A DNA stretch of 64,000 bases from AEGEAN-183 sp045563675 (GTDB lineage: Bacteria > Pseudomonadota > Gammaproteobacteria > Magnimaribacterales > Magnimaribacteraceae). Location: positions 496,001-560,000 of the forward strand of contig JBJLIX010000001.1 of NCBI GenBank assembly GCA_045563675.1, written 5' to 3'. How positions within the stretch are numbered: position 1 is the stretch's first letter; each line of letters starts with the position of its first letter. The notes beneath the pieces were generated by a model. That model had not been told where the DNA came from. It did not search any database and worked only from the letters and a program-made list of their open reading frames with translations. The translations under genes were made by a program, and so were the position numbers. This document shows positions 34,678 through 43,409 of this stretch, piece after piece.

Positions 34678-35525
34678 AAGACAAAAAAAGCCCTCTTGGT
34701 AAAGGCCTTGACTCTTTGCTTGGAGAAAGGAAAGTGGATTCCAAGCAAGGCACAACCGAAGTTCCCTTATCAAACCTAGAGCCAGGCCAATACCAACCCA
34801 GAAAAAAAATGCACAAAGAGACTTTGGGCGAGCTGGCAGAGAGCATTAAAAAACAAGGCCTTATTCAGCCAATAGTGGTCAGAAAGCAAGCAGCTGGCGG
34901 TTTTGAGATTGTTGTAGGAGAGCGCCGCTGGCGGGCTGCCAAACTGGCAGGACTAGAAACCGTACCCGTTGTGATAAAGAACCTTAACAACGAAGAGGCA
35001 GCAAAAATAGCCCTTATAGAAAACCTGCAAAGAGAAGACCTAAACGCAATGGACCAAGCAAGGGCTCTGCAAAGGTTGCAGATGGAATTTAACTTGTCGC
35101 AAGAGGTGCTGGCTAAGTCTTTAGGAAAATCTAGGCCCGCCGTTACAAACCTAATTAGGCTGACAAAGCTTTCGGAGAAAGTGCAGGAAATGTTGGAATC
35201 TGGAAAGATCGAAATGGGTCATGCCAGAGCTATTCTTTCAGCTCCCAAGGAAGACCAGTCAGAGATCGCAAAGAAGGTCCTTGGCATGGGGTTAAGCGTT
35301 AGAGAGACAGAAGGAATGATTTTAAAGTCTAAAAGCTCCCCCAAGACCAAAAAAACCAAAATAGAAAAGAAGGATGCTGATATAGCCAGATTGGAGAAGG
35401 AAGTTTCAGAGACCCTAGGGTCTAAAGTTGAAATCAAGCACAACAAAAAAGGCAGCGGAAAACTTGTTGTAAGTTATGGGGGGCTGGACCAGCTTCAAGG
35501 CATTTTAAAAAAAATAAAACGTTAA
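34674..35525 (+). CDS. parB: Chromosome partitioning protein ParB (Spo0J)
   Basis: A 283-residue CTP-dependent clamp starting at GTG. The N-terminal domain has QPRKKM, IKKQGLIQPIVVR and the box VGERRWRAAKLAG; ENLQREDLNAMDQARAL leads to the helix-turn-helix (LSQEVLAKSLGKSRPAVTNLIRL) that reads parS. A basic linker precedes the C-terminal dimer domain. A likely target is the parS-like site at 24367-24382. Confidence 0.95.
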   Translation: MKDKKSPLGKGLDSLLGERKVDSKQGTTEVPLSNLEPGQYQPRKKMHKETLGELAESIKKQGLIQPIVVRKQAAGGFEIVVGERRWRAAKLAGLETVPVVIKNLNNEEAAKIALIENLQREDLNAMDQARALQRLQMEFNLSQEVLAKSLGKSRPAVTNLIRLTKLSEKVQEMLESGKIEMGHARAILSAPKEDQSEIAKKVLGMGLSVRETEGMILKSKSSPKTKKTKIEKKDADIARLEKEVSETLGSKVEIKHNKKGSGKLVVSYGGLDQLQGILKKIKR

Positions 35526-35541
35526 AAATTAATTTTATTTC

Positions 35542-35570
35542 TTGGATACGGCGCCAGTGGAATTTATAAT
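35542..35570 (+). promoter_or_regulatory. Promoter of the ATP synthase operon
   Basis: TTGGAT (35542-35547) and a perfect TATAAT (35565-35570) are 17 bases apart, in the 66-base gap between parB and atpB. The start codon of atpB is 22 bases after the -10 box, so the leader is short. No atpI gene fits in this gap. Confidence 0.6.
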
Positions 35571-35591
35571 TGCCGCGCCTAAAGAAACTAA

Positions 35592-36530
35592 ATGGTAGAT
35601 AAAGAACTTAACTCAGACAAATATATACAACACCACTTACAGAACCTGACCTTTGGTTACTGTGAAAGCGCTGACGAGTGGAGGTTTGCGGATGGACACA
35701 TAAACATCGGCAACAAACAACAGGCTTACCAAGAAAAAAAGGAGTTTAAATGTGAGGCTAAAGACATGGGTATTCACGCCATTCATGTAGACACAATGGC
35801 CATGTCTCTCATTTTGGGATCTATTTTTTGCTTTTTCTTTTGGAGAGCGGCAAAAAAAGCTTCAGTTCACAACCCTACAAAATTTCAAAATGCGATTGAG
35901 TATATGTTTAGCTTTGTGAGAAGTGTTGTAAACGACAACTTTGAACCCAAAGGAAACAAGGTTATTGGTCCAATGGCCCTTACTATAGTGGCTTGGGTAT
36001 TTTTAATGAACTTAATGGACTTGTTGCCAGTAGACCTTGTCCCATGGATAGCGAACGGGTTCCAGTCCTCAACGGTTTATGGACCAATACATTATTTTAA
36101 AGTTTTGCCCATAGCGGACATTAATGCTCCGGTTGGAATGGCTCTAGGAGTTGCCTTTCTCATTCATTATTACAGCATAAAAAACAAAGGGCTGGGTGGT
36201 TTTTTAGCTGAGCTTACCTTTCAGCCCCTAGGAAAATGGGCCATGCCCTTTAACATGCTTATAGAAATTCCTGGATTTTATGCAAAACAGATTGCCCTTG
36301 GGCTTAGGTTATATGGAAATTTGTTTGCTGGAGAAATGATTTTTATTTTAATTGCATTACTGTTTGGTAGCTTCTTTGAAAGTCTCTATGGGGCCTTTTT
36401 AGGGGTTTTTGGTATTCTTTTGCACTTGGCTTGGGCAATTTTTCATGTTTTGATTATTGCCTTACAGGCCTATGTTTTTATGATTTTAACGGTCGTGTTC
36501 CTTAATCAGGCGCACGAAACTCATCACTAA
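35592..36530 (+). CDS. atpB: ATP synthase F0 subunit a
   Basis: A 312-residue membrane subunit. YIQHHLQNLTFG is the usual gammaproteobacterial start; it is followed by a longer soluble segment (about residues 20-58) than in E. coli. LMDLLPVD and the essential Arg in LGLRLYGNLFAGEM are present, as is the last helix ALQAYVFMILTVVFLNQA. It forms the proton half-channels against the c ring. It is first in atpBEFHAGDC. Confidence 0.96.
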   Translation: MVDKELNSDKYIQHHLQNLTFGYCESADEWRFADGHINIGNKQQAYQEKKEFKCEAKDMGIHAIHVDTMAMSLILGSIFCFFFWRAAKKASVHNPTKFQNAIEYMFSFVRSVVNDNFEPKGNKVIGPMALTIVAWVFLMNLMDLLPVDLVPWIANGFQSSTVYGPIHYFKVLPIADINAPVGMALGVAFLIHYYSIKNKGLGGFLAELTFQPLGKWAMPFNMLIEIPGFYAKQIALGLRLYGNLFAGEMIFILIALLFGSFFESLYGAFLGVFGILLHLAWAIFHVLIIALQAYVFMILTVVFLNQAHETHH

Positions 36531-36549
36531 TTTATACAAGGAGAAAAAT

Positions 36550-36771
36550 ATGGAACAAATGAACTTACTAGCCGGCGCCTTAATGGCCGGTCTTGGCGCT
36601 ATAGGTGGAGCCGTTGGCGTTGGTGTAGTTGCGTCAAAGTATTTAGAGGGCATAGCTAGGCAACCAGAACTCCAGGGTTATTTGCTTGGCCAATTCTTTC
36701 TAATGATGGCTATAGTGGATGCCCTCCCAATTATTTCTTTGGGCCTGGGCTTACTTCAGATATTTGCTTAA
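36550..36771 (+). CDS. atpE: ATP synthase F0 subunit c
   Basis: A 73-residue hairpin of two membrane helices with the polar loop ARQPE (residues 36-40) and the ion-carrying acid at Asp57 in MMAIVDALP. An Asp here, without the Gln/Ser ligands of sodium-binding rings, points to proton coupling. A clear AGGAGA ribosome site precedes it, in line with the high expression this subunit needs. Confidence 0.96.
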   Translation: MEQMNLLAGALMAGLGAIGGAVGVGVVASKYLEGIARQPELQGYLLGQFFLMMAIVDALPIISLGLGLLQIFA

Positions 36772-36784
36772 AGGAACCCGATAA

Positions 36785-37255
36785 GTGAACTTTAATTACA
36801 CACTAATAGGTCAACTTTTAGCTTTCGTTCTTTTTGTGTGGTTCTGCATGAGGTTCATATGGCCACAACTTTTGCAAGTACTAGAAGAGAGGGAAAAAGA
36901 GATATCTGACGGTTTAAGTGCTGCAGCTGAAGGCAAGCGCGAGCTTGAAGAAGCCAGTACCAAGAAAGAAGAAATTTTAAACGACGCTAAAAAAGAAGCA
37001 TCTGAACTTTTAGGGCAAGCTAACCAAAGGGCAGGACAGCTGGTAGAAGATGCCAAATCCGAAGCCCGCACAGAGGCAGAAAAAATTAAGATTTCTGCGC
37101 AAAAGGATTTGGAGCAAGCATCTAAGCGTGCTCGAGAAGAATTGAGATCCGAGGTGGCAACTCTTGCTGTGGCTGGAGCAGAAAAGATTCTAGGATCAGA
37201 GGTAGATGAGAAAAAGAATGCCCAAATTCTAGAAGAAATAACCAAGGAGCTTTAA
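36785..37255 (+). CDS. atpF: ATP synthase F0 subunit b
   Basis: A 156-residue stator subunit starting at GTG. It has one membrane helix (about residues 5-25, with FVWFCMRFIWPQL) and then a long charged coiled coil (EEREKEISDGLSAAAEGKRE onward). It links F0 to the delta subunit of F1. Confidence 0.95.
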   Translation: MNFNYTLIGQLLAFVLFVWFCMRFIWPQLLQVLEEREKEISDGLSAAAEGKRELEEASTKKEEILNDAKKEASELLGQANQRAGQLVEDAKSEARTEAEKIKISAQKDLEQASKRAREELRSEVATLAVAGAEKILGSEVDEKKNAQILEEITKEL

Positions 37256-37256
37256 C

Positions 37257-37769
37257 TTGAATTTAGAGACTCTGTCTAGGCCTTATGCGCAAGCAATTTT
37301 TAACCACTCCGAAGGGTGGATGAATGATTTGAGCCAGCTTGAAGCTGCTATGAAAGAGCCCAATGTAAAGCTCTTAATAGAATCACCAAAAATGGCGTAC
37401 AAAGAAAAAGCAGAAATTTTCATTTCATTATTTGAGGGCCAAGTTGAGAAAAAAACCATTAATTTTATTAAGGTCCTGGGAGAATCTAAAAGGCTATCTT
37501 TAATTCCTGGCATAAACAAAGAGTACTTGAAGCTGATGGCCGACAAAGAGAAAACAAGCGAAGTGGTTGTCACATCTGCCTTCAAGTTAACTAAAGAGCA
37601 AAAAGAAAAAATTTCGTCAGGCCTCAAAAAAAGATACGGAGACAATGTTTCATTTACAACAAAAATTGACCCCTCTCTAATAGGTGGTTTTTCTACAAAA
37701 AATGCTGATGAAGTTATTGATTTCAGCATCAAAGGAAAGTTAGAAAAGCTGAAGAATAAAATTAAATAA
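37257..37769 (+). CDS. atpH: ATP synthase F1 subunit delta
   Basis: A 170-residue subunit starting at TTG one base after the atpF stop. It begins ETLSRPYAQAIFNH and carries the C-terminal signature DPSLIGGFSTKNADEVIDFSIKGKLEKL. It caps the F1 head and binds the b stalk. Confidence 0.94.
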   Translation: MNLETLSRPYAQAIFNHSEGWMNDLSQLEAAMKEPNVKLLIESPKMAYKEKAEIFISLFEGQVEKKTINFIKVLGESKRLSLIPGINKEYLKLMADKEKTSEVVVTSAFKLTKEQKEKISSGLKKRYGDNVSFTTKIDPSLIGGFSTKNADEVIDFSIKGKLEKLKNKIK

Positions 37770-37777
37770 GTAAAAAA

Positions 37778-39322
37778 ATGGAAGAACTAAACCCCTCAGA
37801 AATAAGTCAGATTATAAAACAAAAAATAGACGCACTAGACACGTCTGCCAGCCCAAGCAATGAAGGAACCCTTGTTTATTTAGCAGACGGAATAGCCAGA
37901 ATACATGGACTTGCGGAAGTAATGAATGGAGAATTAATTGAGTTTGATGAGGGGGTTATGGGAATGGCCCTTAACCTGGAAAGGGACTCTGTTGGTGCTG
38001 TTATTCTTGGGGATTACAAGGTTTTGGCGGAAGGTGGCTCTGCAAGGTGTACCGGAAAAATTCTACAGGTACCTGTTGGAAATGAATTGCTTGGAAGGGT
38101 GGTTGACGCCCTGGGTAACCCAATAGACGGAAAGGGGGCAGTTGAAACCAAAGAAACTTCTCCTGTAGAAAAGGTAGCTCCTGGAGTTATTTCAAGAAAG
38201 TCAGTAGACCAGCCTGTACAGCTGGGGATAAAGGCTATTGACAGCATGGTGCCAATAGGAAGGGGGCAGCGCGAGTTAATTATTGGAGATAGGCAGACTG
38301 GCAAAACAGCCATTGGAATAGATGCAATAATTAATCAAAAATCAACTGGAATTAAATGCATTTATGTGGCAATAGGCCAAAAGCAATCCTCTATAGCTGC
38401 TGTTGTTAGAAAGTTAGAGCAATTTGGTGCCCTTGAAAACACTATAGTGGTTGCTGCTTCTGCATCTGATCCGGCTCCAATGCAATACATTGCGCCTTTC
38501 TCTGCCTGCTCAATGGGTGAGTACTTCAGAGACAGAGGCGAAGACGCCCTGATTGTCTATGATGACCTTTCAAAACAAGCGGTTGCATATAGACAAATGT
38601 CTCTCTTGTTAAGGAGGCCCCCTGGAAGAGAGGCGTATCCGGGAGATGTTTTCTACCTACATTCCAGGCTTTTAGAGAGGGCAGCAAGAGTTAATGAGGA
38701 TTATGTCGAACAGTTTACCGGAGGAAAAGTAAAGAAAAAAACAGGATCCTTAACTGCGCTACCTATAATAGAGACGCAGGCAGGTGACGTATCTGCATTC
38801 GTGCCGACAAACGTTATCTCCATAACAGACGGACAAATTTTTCTAGAAGATTCGCTTTTTAAATCAGGTCTTAAGCCGGCCATGGACCCGGGCATATCGG
38901 TTTCAAGAGTGGGCGGTGCAGCGCAAGTTCCTATTATAAAAAAACTGGGCGGTGGTATAAAAACAGCTTTAGCCCAATACAGAGAGTTAGAGGCTTTTGC
39001 GCAATTCGCTTCTGATCTAGATGAGGTTTCAAAGGCACAGCTTGAACACGGCATTAGGGTTACAGAGCTTACTAAGCAAGCTGAAAACTCACCGCTTTCT
39101 GTTGCGGAAATGGGTGTGGTTTTGTATGCAGTTAATGAAGACTACCTTAAAGAAGTAGAGGTTGAAAAAGTAAAAGACTTTGAAAGCGCGTTGTTGTCTT
39201 TTATGAACTCAGAATACGCAGAGCTCATGGAATCTATTACCTCTTCCGGAGAGTATAACGAAGAAATAGAAAGCTCTTTTAAAGATGCCCTGGATAAGTT
39301 TATTTCAACCCAAACCTGGTAG
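37778..39322 (+). CDS. atpA: ATP synthase F1 subunit alpha
   Basis: A 514-residue nucleotide-binding subunit. The P-loop is GDRQTGKTAIGIDA, and the family signature PAMDPGISVSRVGGAAQ is near residue 367. NPSEISQIIKQKI at the start binds delta. Length and motifs are normal. Confidence 0.97.
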   Translation: MEELNPSEISQIIKQKIDALDTSASPSNEGTLVYLADGIARIHGLAEVMNGELIEFDEGVMGMALNLERDSVGAVILGDYKVLAEGGSARCTGKILQVPVGNELLGRVVDALGNPIDGKGAVETKETSPVEKVAPGVISRKSVDQPVQLGIKAIDSMVPIGRGQRELIIGDRQTGKTAIGIDAIINQKSTGIKCIYVAIGQKQSSIAAVVRKLEQFGALENTIVVAASASDPAPMQYIAPFSACSMGEYFRDRGEDALIVYDDLSKQAVAYRQMSLLLRRPPGREAYPGDVFYLHSRLLERAARVNEDYVEQFTGGKVKKKTGSLTALPIIETQAGDVSAFVPTNVISITDGQIFLEDSLFKSGLKPAMDPGISVSRVGGAAQVPIIKKLGGGIKTALAQYRELEAFAQFASDLDEVSKAQLEHGIRVTELTKQAENSPLSVAEMGVVLYAVNEDYLKEVEVEKVKDFESALLSFMNSEYAELMESITSSGEYNEEIESSFKDALDKFISTQTW

Positions 39323-39332
39323 CACTTAAAAC

Positions 39333-40196
39333 ATGGCAAACAGTAAAGAAATAAGAAATCAAATATCCAGTATTGGCAATACTCAAAAAATAACTAGCGC
39401 CATGGAAAAGGTGGCTGCTAGCAAAATGAAAAAAACACAAGAAAGGATGCTGAAGGGAAGGCCATACAGGGATCGAATGCTGGAAGTTATAGGCCATTTA
39501 GCAAACGGACAACCAGAGTATAAGCCTACTTATATGGTGGAAAGAGAGGCGTCAAAAATTGCTATTATTGTCATAACGTCTGATAAGGGCCTTTGTGGTG
39601 GTTTGAATGCCAACCTGCTAAGGGAGGTAACAAATTTTGCTTCTCAAGAAGCCTCGGCGGGAAGAGAAATTAGTTATTCACTTATAGGAACTAAGGCAAG
39701 ATCTTTTTTCAAATCTTTTGGAGGGGATGTGATGTCTGCTACCGAAAAGCTAGGAGACGATCCTTCTATAGAGCAATTAGTGGGCTCTATTAAGCTTTTA
39801 CTGGACTCTTTTGGAGAAGAAAAACTAGACAGAGTGTATCTCGCTAGCAATATTTTTGTAAATTCAATGACGCAAAGCCCTGAGATAAAGCAGCTATTGC
39901 CGTTGGCTAAGATTGAAGACAAAAAGGAGCCGACCCGATGGGATTATATTTATGAACCAGATGATTCAAGAAAGTTACTAGATGGCCTGATGGGAAGATA
40001 TATAGAATCGCTTGTTTACCAGGCTGTGGTTGAAAATATAGCCTGTGAACAGGCAGCCAAAATGGTTGCAATGAAAAGCGCAACGGATAACGCAGGAGAG
40101 TTGATTGAAGAACTTCAACTTGTTTATAACAATGCCAGGCAGGCAGCTATAACCCAGGAGATATCTGAAATAGTTGCCGGAGCCGAAGCACTTTAA
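39333..40196 (+). CDS. atpG: ATP synthase F1 subunit gamma
   Basis: A 287-residue rotor subunit. The N-terminal helix (KEIRNQISSIGNTQKITSAMEKVAASKM) and C-terminal helix (MKSATDNAGELIEELQLVYNNARQAAITQEISEIVAGAEAL) form the coiled-coil shaft; ITSDKGLCGGLNANL is the Rossmann-like part. Confidence 0.96.
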   Translation: MANSKEIRNQISSIGNTQKITSAMEKVAASKMKKTQERMLKGRPYRDRMLEVIGHLANGQPEYKPTYMVEREASKIAIIVITSDKGLCGGLNANLLREVTNFASQEASAGREISYSLIGTKARSFFKSFGGDVMSATEKLGDDPSIEQLVGSIKLLLDSFGEEKLDRVYLASNIFVNSMTQSPEIKQLLPLAKIEDKKEPTRWDYIYEPDDSRKLLDGLMGRYIESLVYQAVVENIACEQAAKMVAMKSATDNAGELIEELQLVYNNARQAAITQEISEIVAGAEAL

Positions 40197-40209
40197 ATAT
40201 GGAAAAGAT

Positions 40210-41586
40210 ATGAGCAACGGAAAAGTAGTACAAATAATTGGAGCAGTAATAGACGTAGAGTTCCCCAAAGAAAACCTACCAAAAGTTTATGATGCACTTA
40301 AGGTAGATGAAAAAGACCTAGTCCTAGAGGTTCAGCAGCAGCTAGGAGATGGCGTAGTAAGAACTATAGCAATGGGAGCATCAGAGGGATTGCAAAGGGG
40401 GGTGTCAGTAACTAACACAGGGCAGCCAATATCTGTTCCCGTTGGAGAAGGGACCCTTGGAAGAATAATGAATATTTTAGGCGAACCCATTGATGAAAAA
40501 GGCGAAATAGATGCTAAAGAAAAAATGCCTATCCACAGGGCGGCGCCCTCTTACGAAGACCAGGCAGACTCGTCTGAGCTTTTAGAGACTGGAATTAAGG
40601 TTATAGACCTTATTTGCCCTTTTGCCAAAGGAGGCAAGGTAGGTCTCTTTGGCGGAGCTGGCGTTGGAAAGACAGTAAACATGCAAGAACTTATTAGAAA
40701 TATTGCTTATGAACATAGCGGATTCTCGGTCTTCGCAGGCGTTGGGGAAAGGACAAGAGAAGGCAATGATATGTACCACGAGATGATAGAAGGCGGTGTA
40801 TTGGACAAGGTAGCTCTTGTTTATGGGCAAATGAATGAGCCTCCTGGAAACAGACTTAGAGTAGGACTTTCAGGACTAACTATGGCAGAAAAGTTTAGAG
40901 ATGACGGTAGAGATGTTTTGTTGTTTATAGACAATATTTACAGATATACCCTTGCTGGAACTGAGTGCTCTGCCTTATTGGGCAGGATGCCTTCGGCTGT
41001 CGGATATCAGCCTACATTGGCAGAGGAAATGGGAGTTCTTCAAGAGAGAATCACCTCAACCAAGACGGGCTCCATAACCTCTGTTCAGGCAATCTATGTT
41101 CCGGCTGATGATTTAACTGACCCCTCTCCTGCAACAACTTTTGCTCACCTAGATGCAAATGTGGTTCTTTCTAGGCAGATAGCTTCTTTGGGCATTTATC
41201 CAGCAGTTGATCCCCTTGATTCAAATAGCAGACAATTAGAACCTAGCATAGTAGGCCAAGAACATTATGATGTAGCTAGCTCTGTTCAAAGAATATTAAA
41301 CAGATACAAGGAACTTAAAGATATTATTGCAATTTTAGGAATGGATGAGCTCTCTGAAGAAGACAAACTAACCGTTTCAAGGGCAAGAAAAATAGAAAGA
41401 TTTTTATCACAACCTTTCTTTGTCGCAGAAGTGTTTACACAGTCACCTGGAAAATATGTACCTCTTTCAGAAACCATCAGAGGATTTAAGGGCATAGTAG
41501 AGGGCGAGTATGACGATCTACCCGAGCAAGCCTTTTTGATGGTAGGCAGCATTGACGAGGTAGCCGAAAGGGCAAAGAGTTTATAA
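40210..41586 (+). CDS. atpD: ATP synthase F1 subunit beta
   Basis: A 458-residue catalytic subunit from ATG 40210, which has a GGAAAAG ribosome site just before it. The P-loop is GGAGVGKTVNM, followed by the catalytic Glu in GVGERTREGNDMYHEM and the signature PAVDPLDSNSR. LLFIDNIYRYTLAG is Walker B. Confidence 0.97.
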   Translation: MSNGKVVQIIGAVIDVEFPKENLPKVYDALKVDEKDLVLEVQQQLGDGVVRTIAMGASEGLQRGVSVTNTGQPISVPVGEGTLGRIMNILGEPIDEKGEIDAKEKMPIHRAAPSYEDQADSSELLETGIKVIDLICPFAKGGKVGLFGGAGVGKTVNMQELIRNIAYEHSGFSVFAGVGERTREGNDMYHEMIEGGVLDKVALVYGQMNEPPGNRLRVGLSGLTMAEKFRDDGRDVLLFIDNIYRYTLAGTECSALLGRMPSAVGYQPTLAEEMGVLQERITSTKTGSITSVQAIYVPADDLTDPSPATTFAHLDANVVLSRQIASLGIYPAVDPLDSNSRQLEPSIVGQEHYDVASSVQRILNRYKELKDIIAILGMDELSEEDKLTVSRARKIERFLSQPFFVAEVFTQSPGKYVPLSETIRGFKGIVEGEYDDLPEQAFLMVGSIDEVAERAKSL

Positions 41587-41588
41587 AA

Positions 41589-42002
41589 ATGGCTTTAATT
41601 CAGTGCAGCATAGTTAGCCCCGAGGGAGAGGTTTTTTCTGGAGAGGTAGAGATGCTTACAGCCGATGGTGGGGCTGGTGAAATTGCAATAACACCTAGAC
41701 ATGCCCCGCTTTTGACTAACTTAAAGCCGGGCCCGGTGAAATTAGTTTTAGAGGGGGGAGAAGAGGAGGTTTTCTTTGCTTCAGGAGGCTTTCTAGAAGT
41801 TCAACCAGGCTCTGTCACCTTGCTTACAGATGTAGCCGAAAGGGCTGATGATATAGATGCAGCTGAAGCTGAAAGGGCTAAGGAACTAGCAGAAAGAGAG
41901 CTAGATGACCAGAAGTCTGAAATGGACTATTCTTTGGCTGCAGCGCAGCTTGCTGAGGCCGCTGCTCGATTAAAAGCCTTGCAGAAACTACGCAAGAAGT
42001 AG
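41589..42002 (+). CDS. atpC: ATP synthase F1 subunit epsilon
   Basis: A 137-residue subunit with the N-terminal beta sandwich (VSPEGEVFSGEVEMLTADG, ITPRHAPLLTNLKPG) and the C-terminal helical hairpin that inhibits ATP hydrolysis. It is the last gene of the operon and is followed by a hairpin. Confidence 0.95.
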   Translation: MALIQCSIVSPEGEVFSGEVEMLTADGGAGEIAITPRHAPLLTNLKPGPVKLVLEGGEEEVFFASGGFLEVQPGSVTLLTDVAERADDIDAAEAERAKELAERELDDQKSEMDYSLAAAQLAEAAARLKALQKLRKK

Positions 42003-42008
42003 TTAAAT

Positions 42009-42040
42009 AGCGCCCTTTTATTTGCGGGGGCGTTCCTTTT
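42009..42040 (+). terminator. Weak intrinsic terminator after atpC
   Basis: The stem CGCCC (42011-42015) pairs with GGGCG (42028-42032), extended by A-T and G-T pairs, and is followed by TTCCTTTT. The stem is short, so some transcription into glmU-glmS may continue. Confidence 0.45.
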
Positions 42041-42056
42041 AGGTTAAAAAGTTCAA

Positions 42057-43406
42057 ATGAATCCTGATTTTATTATATTGGCAGCCGGCAAAGGCAAGAG
42101 AATGTTGGAGTCTTCACCAAAGGTATTGCTTTCTGTTGGAGGCAAGCCCATGGCACAACACGTTCTCGATACAATCTCTTCAATTGAAAAATCAAGGGCC
42201 ATTTTGGTTGTTGGAGATCGTCACTCAGAAGTAAAGAAATCATTAGCATTAAAGAAAAATACACGGATTGCTTTACAGAGAAATCAACTAGGGACAGCAC
42301 ATGCAGTAAAAACTGCAACGAAAGAACTGAGACCAGGATCTCTAGCAGTAATTTTATATGGCGATGTTCCCTTGGTACAGAAAAGTACCATAAATCAGCT
42401 GCTGAAATTGGCATCAAAAAACTCCCTATCTGTTTTGACCTTTAAAAAAAATCAACCCAAAGGGTATGGAAGGATAATAAGGAATTCAAAAAGACAAGTA
42501 GAGGCAATAGTAGAAGAGAAAGATGCCACCAAAGAACAAAGAGCCATAAAGGAAGTAAATTCAGGAATCATGGCAATAAGATCTTCTTTATTAAAAAAAC
42601 TACTTGCTCAAGTTAAAAACAATAATGCAGCAAAAGAATATTATTTAACCGACATAGTGGAGCTGGCTAAATTGTCTCGAATCAAAGTAAAGCCCCTTCT
42701 GCTTGAAGATCCAGATGAAGCCCTTGGGGCCAACACCCCAATGGAGTTGCAAGATCTAGAGAGGGCCTTTCAAAAGATGCAAGCCAAGGCCTTGATTAAT
42801 TCAGGGGTTAAAATTGCTGATGTAAACAGAATAGATTCAAGAGGAAGCCTTGAGGTGGGAAAGGGAACATTTATAGATGTAAATAACGTTTTTGAGGGCA
42901 ATGTAACCATAGGCAGCAACTCTACAATTGGGCCTAATTGTTATGTTAAGAATTCTGTAATAGGAAATGGGGTAGAAATTAAAGCTAACACCGTCATTGA
43001 AGATTCTCGAGTGGGAAGCAATTCAAATCTTGGCCCCTTCTCAAGGATTAGGGGCGGCACCGAAATAGAAGGCGGAGCTGAGTTAGGAAACTTTGTAGAA
43101 GCCAATAGATCTAAAATAGGAAAATCTTCAAAAGCGAAGCACCTGACTTATTTAGGAGATAGCAGTTTAGGCGAAAGAGTCAACGTGGGAGCGGGGACTA
43201 TAACGTGTAATTACGATGGTAAAAAGAAGCATAAAACCCAATTAGAAGACGAGGCATTCATAGGCTCAAACACATCATTGGTGGCTCCCGTTAAGGTAGG
43301 AAAGAAAGCTTATACTGGTGCGGGGTCTGTCATAACTAAAAATGTCCCTGCCGGAAACCTTGCTATTGGCAGGTCAAGGCAGTCTAATATAAAAAGAAAG
43401 AAGTAG
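42057..43406 (+). CDS. glmU: Bifunctional UDP-GlcNAc pyrophosphorylase/GlcN-1-P acetyltransferase
   Basis: A 449-residue enzyme making UDP-GlcNAc. The N-terminal nucleotidyltransferase has ILAAGKGKRMLESSPKVL; the C-terminal half is a left-handed beta helix of hexapeptide repeats with the active-site GAGTITCNYDGKKKHKT. It feeds peptidoglycan and LPS synthesis with GlmS, encoded 3 bases downstream. Confidence 0.96.
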   Translation: MNPDFIILAAGKGKRMLESSPKVLLSVGGKPMAQHVLDTISSIEKSRAILVVGDRHSEVKKSLALKKNTRIALQRNQLGTAHAVKTATKELRPGSLAVILYGDVPLVQKSTINQLLKLASKNSLSVLTFKKNQPKGYGRIIRNSKRQVEAIVEEKDATKEQRAIKEVNSGIMAIRSSLLKKLLAQVKNNNAAKEYYLTDIVELAKLSRIKVKPLLLEDPDEALGANTPMELQDLERAFQKMQAKALINSGVKIADVNRIDSRGSLEVGKGTFIDVNNVFEGNVTIGSNSTIGPNCYVKNSVIGNGVEIKANTVIEDSRVGSNSNLGPFSRIRGGTEIEGGAELGNFVEANRSKIGKSSKAKHLTYLGDSSLGERVNVGAGTITCNYDGKKKHKTQLEDEAFIGSNTSLVAPVKVGKKAYTGAGSVITKNVPAGNLAIGRSRQSNIKRKK

Positions 43407-43409
43407 ATC

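Noticed and set aside
36811..37245. Minus-strand open frame inside atpF
   Set aside because: It mirrors the coiled-coil codons of subunit b and has no independent support.
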